Shown: positions 59,872 through 64,000 of the stretch, piece after piece | Position numbering within the stretch: position 1 is the stretch's first letter | Layout of the letters: the number at the start of each line of letters is the position of its first letter | From: Candidatus Bathyarchaeota archaeon | GTDB taxonomy: Archaea; Thermoproteota; Bathyarchaeia; Bathyarchaeales; Bathycorpusculaceae | Direction of reading: 5' to 3' | Length of the DNA stretch: 64,000 nucleotides | NCBI GenBank assembly: GCA_026014595.1 | Contig: JAOZHY010000016.1 | Location: 1 to 64,000, forward strand | The notes under the pieces: model-generated | What the model was told of the DNA's origin: nothing | Seen by the model: only the letters and a program-made list of their open reading frames with translations | The model's database searches: none | Position numbers and translations under genes: made by a program

Positions 59872-60100
59872 TTTAGCGTCACCTTGGAGCTTATACTATT
59901 TGCGTGTTTTAATATAAACAGTTATGGTGAGAAGCCGTTTACTGGGCGACTTGTAATTCGGGTCTTCGGGAATGTGGCGAGTTGGCTTGGTTTGTCGCTG
60001 TTGGTTGCTGCTGACTGCGATTCTGTTGTGCGATTTTTCGTCTGCAGCCCGCCCTTATTCAAAGACGCATGGATAGCGCTGACAAACCAGCAAGCAGACC

Positions 60101-60153
60101 CTACCCTCTCCTAGTTCCTGCATAGAACCACTAATAGGCGCCAAATAGGCTTC
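60101..60153 (+). repeat. Dispersed intergenic repeat, copy B
   Basis: CTACCCTCTCCTAGTTCCTGCATAGAACCACTAATAGGCGCCAAATAGGCTTC. Confidence 0.7.
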
Positions 60154-60289
60154 TGTGCTATCAGCGCGGGGACATCTGCCCTCCCCTTTTAAGGGAAAAA
60201 ACCGGTTGCGAAAACGGAATAAACGTTGCTAGAAAGATTATTCCTGTTGCGTTTTTGAAGTAGACCAGCAGGGTCTCAACCGATTATGG

Positions 60290-60907
60290 CTATTTTCTTG
60301 ACATTTTAGCGAACAGTTTTTCAGCTATTTCCAGCTCTTGCACCGTGTTGATGTTAACGGCAACCTCCTCAAGGTCCAGCAGGAAGACTTCTTGGTCGAG
60401 CTCTTTCTCGTCGATTCTGCGTCCGTCAATCACGTTGATTCCCGCGGGAACCATGCGCCTGTTCGCCATCACAAAGGAGTAATCTCCAGCCAAGCCCAGC
60501 TTCTCCTTCGTTTCCATCGGTACCACCACCGCCAGCGCAGGCTTCCCGCACCGCTCATAACGCTCTATGATGGCGTCCACGATTTCGCCTGTGATTAACG
60601 GAAGGTCAGCTGCCACAGCCATCACGGTCTGCAGCTTCAGCGCTTTAACGGCGTAGCCCAAGTCAAAAACGTATTCTCTTCCAGGAGTCTTAACCACCGT
60701 GACTGGGAACCCAGTCATCAATTTTTCGGTTTTAGGTGTGTAATCGCTGACCGCAACCACTATGGAATCAATTTTCCGCGCGTTCCCCAGTGCCGCAAGA
60801 ACATGCTCGATGACGGGTTTGCCGCCGACTCGCAACAGAGGCTTCTCTTCCGAACTCGCCATGCGGGTGCCTTTTCCGCCAGCCATGACAAGTGCCGTTA
60901 CGCCCAC
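60290..60907 (-). CDS. cobY: Archaeal-type adenosylcobinamide-phosphate guanylyltransferase (GTG start at 60907)
   Basis: VTALVMAGGKGTRMASSEEKPLLRVGGKPVIEHVLAAL; directly precedes cobS/cobT block. Confidence 0.87.
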   Translation of the reverse strand: MGVTALVMAGGKGTRMASSEEKPLLRVGGKPVIEHVLAALGNARKIDSIVVAVSDYTPKTEKLMTGFPVTVVKTPGREYVFDLGYAVKALKLQTVMAVAADLPLITGEIVDAIIERYERCGKPALAVVVPMETKEKLGLAGDYSFVMANRRMVPAGINVIDGRRIDEKELDQEVFLLDLEEVAVNINTVQELEIAEKLFAKMSRK

Positions 60908-61650
60908 GCAATCACCGCCAACAAAACGATTAGCGAAGACATGCGTACAAGCTCGTTCGTGGCGCCCAAAACGTCTCCTGTTACGCCTTTGAAGTGCCTG
61001 TGCGCTATTCCGACAATGACAAGGCTCGCCACGACGGCTGCAATCACGGTTACCGCGCCTGCCAACCACAACAAAGGCACTGATATGGCAAAAGCAATTA
61101 TTAAGGCGGCGACTAGGCGCGCATTGCCTTTCCCGCCGTGCATGGCTTCTAGGAACGTGGAAGCCATGCCTTGATGCACTGCTTTTCCAGCCCAAGCTCC
61201 AACAACCATTGCCAGCTTCGCCGCGACTTCAACCACCACGATACTCTGAACAATTATGCCCTGGTTCAGTTCGGCTATGGCTAAGGCAGTGACTAGGAAA
61301 GTCATGATGCCCAAGGATAAGCCTCCCGCGCCAGTCAACTGGTCGTGCATTATCTCGATTTTTCTTTCGGGTGTGCCGTGAGCCATGACGCCGTCGCCGA
61401 AATCCAACAAACCATCGGTGTGGTGAAGTCCCGTGATGAGCAGCAGGACTCCCAGCACCAAGGCGCCCACAACTAAGCCTGGGAGAAACTGGTAAGCCAC
61501 CCAGCCAAAAACGCCAGCTAGCAGTCCGATGAACGCGCCTACAAGGGGAAAAACAAACATGTATCTTGCAGCGTCGGTCAGCATGTCCTTGTCCATGCTA
61601 ACTGGAATGACCGTGAGAAACGAAAAAATGTTCTTAATCTCTTTAAGCAC
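60898..61650 (-). CDS. cobS: Adenosylcobinamide-GDP ribazoletransferase
   Basis: FSFLTVIPVSMDKDM...FPLVGAFIGLLAG...LLITGLHHTDGLLDFGDGVMAHGTPERKIEIMHD. Confidence 0.93.
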   Translation of the reverse strand: MLKEIKNIFSFLTVIPVSMDKDMLTDAARYMFVFPLVGAFIGLLAGVFGWVAYQFLPGLVVGALVLGVLLLITGLHHTDGLLDFGDGVMAHGTPERKIEIMHDQLTGAGGLSLGIMTFLVTALAIAELNQGIIVQSIVVVEVAAKLAMVVGAWAGKAVHQGMASTFLEAMHGGKGNARLVAALIIAFAISVPLLWLAGAVTVIAAVVASLVIVGIAHRHFKGVTGDVLGATNELVRMSSLIVLLAVIAWA

Positions 61651-61663
61651 AGCCTCAGCCTCA

Positions 61664-62764
61664 TCACTTCGCTCCCATCAATATCGCATAGTTCCGCTCA
61701 ATCTCTTTAAGCAGCATGTCTTTAGTTACTGCGCCACCAAGTTTTGCCATCGCCGCTATAGCAGCGCCGCCAGCCCCGACACCTTCCTTCACGACTCCTC
61801 GCTCATAAGCCTTCAACCCGTCAAACTTGGAAGCGCTGAAATCTATGTCAGCCGCCAGAATCGGCACGTCCGCAATCTGGCTGACAATGCCTTTAATGTC
61901 TGATGAAGTGTCACTTTCAACCCATCTTGTGGTGCCTATAGCCACGTTGCAGAGAACATCCGGATTTAAGGCTTCGACAACCGCTAGCACAGCGGTCATC
62001 TGAGTCCCTCCAGCCATCAAAACCGGAACCTCAGCAGCTGCGCCTATGACTAATCCTGCAAAAGCAGGCATCATAGGGTCACCCAGACAGGAAATCGCCC
62101 TCATCGGGTTCCCAGCGAGGCTGCCGAAACTCTCGCCAGCTGCATCCAGCCCCGCCATGACTGTTTCCGCCTTTAAACCGTGCGGGTTATCGGGCATGCT
62201 GCTGCTGACTTTTCCCTCCGCCTTAAAGCCCATGGCTGATAAGACGCCCAGCGCCGTGGTGGTGCCGCCAGGTATGCTCTCGCCGATGACAAGGTAATCC
62301 GCAGTCTTAGCCAAATTCTCTCCTGCAAGGGTGGCTCTTTGGATGACCTCTGCCACGTTGTCCACTGCGTTTCCGGTTCGTATGTCTCTGCCTGGTTTTC
62401 CGCCCAAATCCAAAAAAGGAATTTGAGGCTTGACTCGTAACCCGCCGCTTGCTACCAGCACAGGTATGTCCGCCAACCGCAAAGCCGACATGGAAATCAA
62501 CGCGGGCGTGGGTATCCCCTCAGGCGTCACAGGCACGCCGTTGATGCATTTGCACCTGCCCAGAAGCAGGAGTTCCGCGTCTGCGGGCGGCGTGTAATCC
62601 GTGAATTCCGGGTATTTCCCCGCGGCGGAGATTCCAGAAATCTTGGCGGTTTCCGTCGTGGCTATCGTGCAGACGAAAAGCGGGTTTTTTCCTTCCATCT
62701 CCTCGAGGAACGCTTGAGCTTTTAACTCGTTATGCGCCAGCAGCACATCATATATCCGTTTCAT
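61664..62764 (-). CDS. cobT: Nicotinate-nucleotide--dimethylbenzimidazole phosphoribosyltransferase family protein
   Basis: GESIPGGTTTALGVLSAMGF, LMAGGTQMTAVLAVVEAL, GVGAGGAAIAAMAKLG. Confidence 0.88.
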   Translation of the reverse strand: MKRIYDVLLAHNELKAQAFLEEMEGKNPLFVCTIATTETAKISGISAAGKYPEFTDYTPPADAELLLLGRCKCINGVPVTPEGIPTPALISMSALRLADIPVLVASGGLRVKPQIPFLDLGGKPGRDIRTGNAVDNVAEVIQRATLAGENLAKTADYLVIGESIPGGTTTALGVLSAMGFKAEGKVSSSMPDNPHGLKAETVMAGLDAAGESFGSLAGNPMRAISCLGDPMMPAFAGLVIGAAAEVPVLMAGGTQMTAVLAVVEALNPDVLCNVAIGTTRWVESDTSSDIKGIVSQIADVPILAADIDFSASKFDGLKAYERGVVKEGVGAGGAAIAAMAKLGGAVTKDMLLKEIERNYAILMGAK

Positions 62765-63444
62765 TTGTTGAAACCTCTTTTCTCCTTAACCTCAAATCGG
62801 CTGATTTCTAAGCGGCCAAAGTCGTTCAGCGTTGTCTTGCGGCTTTCAAGAATTTGTATGCGCTTGTTGAATAGTGGGCCATCCGTTACGAACGTGTGGT
62901 ATTCGCCGCCCTCACCGCATGGGTCAACCCCTGCAATCTTCGTTATGTCCGCGAAGAACGCCTCATTCAATTGCCTTCCGAGCCATTCCAAGCCGAGCAC
63001 TTTGGTGTTGACTCTGACCACGACGGCTTCGAAACCTGCGGCTATGAATTCAAGGAAAATCTGCTTCGTGTCTTGCATCCACAGGGGCTTAATCGGTCTT
63101 AAGCCGACTTCTCGGCAGATGCGGTTCAGCCAGCCCTCCTCGTGCATGGGAACCTCGTAGATATCTCCCGTTACCAAGCCCTGCACGCCAGCCGCTTTCA
63201 GCTGTTGCAATGCGCTCTTGAAATCTTGCTCGTAAGTGCCGGGCGTGGTCGTGTGTTTTGTCAATGGAATCCCCATTGCATCCGCCTGCGCGTCCAGCAT
63301 ATCCGCTCGAATCATGTGGAAATTTGATGTGCTCGCGCTGGACATCATAGTAAAAAGGTTACTTACCTCGAAACCCTCTTGAATCGCCTTAAAACATGCG
63401 AAGCAACTGTCTTTGCCGCCGCTCCACGAAGCCACCACTTTCAT
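62761..63444 (-). CDS. Diphthine--ammonia ligase family protein (Dph6-like PP-loop ATPase)
   Basis: VVASWSGGKDSCFACFKAIQEGFEV, GLVTGDIYEVPMHEEGWLNRICREVGLRPIKPLW, DPCGEGGEYHTFV. Confidence 0.87.
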   Translation of the reverse strand: MKVVASWSGGKDSCFACFKAIQEGFEVSNLFTMMSSASTSNFHMIRADMLDAQADAMGIPLTKHTTTPGTYEQDFKSALQQLKAAGVQGLVTGDIYEVPMHEEGWLNRICREVGLRPIKPLWMQDTKQIFLEFIAAGFEAVVVRVNTKVLGLEWLGRQLNEAFFADITKIAGVDPCGEGGEYHTFVTDGPLFNKRIQILESRKTTLNDFGRLEISRFEVKEKRGFNK

Positions 63445-64000
63445 TTTTCCGTTCCTCCTGCTGCTTTTTCAGGTTTGAAGGTTATATCACTTTCTTCATG
63501 AGACCTGCCGGGTTTCAGGTGGTTGAAGATTCTGGTTGGTGCCTCTTTCGCCAGTCTCATTTTTTCTTCAGAAACGTTTAACAGCGATAAAAGTTCATTT
63601 TGGTCTTTCACAAACACGGCACCTTTCCGTTTCAGCTCGGCAAACAGCGCTGTTGCGGTTCCGTTAGTGAAATCTCGGCTTTCAATGGGAACCTCGTCAA
63701 CCACAAAAACCGGGATACCCATCTCGAGAGCTTCAATCGACGCCCGCAGGTTCTGCAGGTTTCCGTGACCAAACGGAACCGAAGTCAAAACTATGGTGCT
63801 TGCCTTGCGCATCATCGCCAAATTGGCTTTCTGGGTTTTTTCAGTTATAGGCGAAAAAGGCGCTTCGGTGGTTACGGGTATTTTCAAAAACTGAGCTGTC
63901 TCAAAATCCGTGTCTAAAACGTTGAGGACGCCCGCGGTGACGCTGTAGCCTTCGTCTAGCAGAATTTTCATGAGCGCAGTTCCAGTGCCAGCGCCACATA
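63441..64000 (-). CDS. C-terminal part of a cobalamin/iron ABC transporter ATP-binding protein (BtuD-like), open at window edge
   Basis: Frame continues upstream of track ATG as CGAGTGTALMKILLDEGYSVTAGVLNVLDTDFETAQFLKIPVTTEAPFSPI, an archaeal BtuD-type C-terminal extension. Confidence 0.65.
   Translation of the reverse strand, partial: CGAGTGTALMKILLDEGYSVTAGVLNVLDTDFETAQFLKIPVTTEAPFSPITEKTQKANLAMMRKASTIVLTSVPFGHGNLQNLRASIEALEMGIPVFVVDEVPIESRDFTNGTATALFAELKRKGAVFVKDQNELLSLLNVSEEKMRLAKEAPTRIFNHLKPGRSHEESDITFKPEKAAGGTEK

Noticed and set aside
60908-61195. N-terminal extension of cobY in the track
   Set aside because: Arg/His-rich shadow of cobS; homology starts at GTG 60907
1-64000. CRISPR array, rRNA operon, IS element, prophage
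   Set aside because: No regularly spaced repeats, rRNA-like sequence, transposase, integrase or phage structural ORFs seen

Overview
The window is a gene-dense archaeal chromosome segment. Markers include transcription factor S, two deoxyhypusine synthase family genes, archaeal-type CobY, a PAC2-family protein, Ftr and MtrH homologues, and an intron-containing initiator tRNA with encoded CCA. The mix of MtrH/corrinoid, Ftr and EhaR-like genes with purine and cobamide genes suggests a Bathyarchaeia-like (TACK) lineage, but this is inference only. Main blocks: (1) a left-edge cluster of three minus-strand ORFs with PD-(D/E)XK-like motifs; (2) a compact his operon, hisG-D-C-B-H-A-F-I, without hisE; (3) two PflA/AmrS-like radical SAM genes; (4) housekeeping genes (rnz, a THUMP/Trm-G10-type methyltransferase, prs, TFS); (5) two convergent deoxyhypusine synthase paralogues; (6) a split RLAN-domain / RimK-like ATP-grasp pair next to a SPASM radical SAM gene; (7) two tandem giant membrane proteins; (8) a small corrinoid-protein + MtrH + DUF1616-like cassette; (9) argS and a purine block (purF, purD, then purM-S-L-Q) with EhaR-like and Ftr-like genes inserted; (10) a sugar-nucleotide block; (11) a cobamide salvage block (cobY, cobS, cobT, dph6-like, BtuD-like C-terminus). 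The least explained signals are a ~50-bp three-copy dispersed intergenic repeat, two conserved genes whose N-termini have no ATG/GTG/TTG start (an apparent CTG start with strong Shine-Dalgarno, and purF with an apparent ATA start), the split RLAN/ATP-grasp pair, the MtrH-corrinoid cassette, the edge nuclease-like cluster and a broken VapBC locus. No rRNA, CRISPR array or intact mobile element was recognised. No database search was run; all family calls are from reading the translated sequences.
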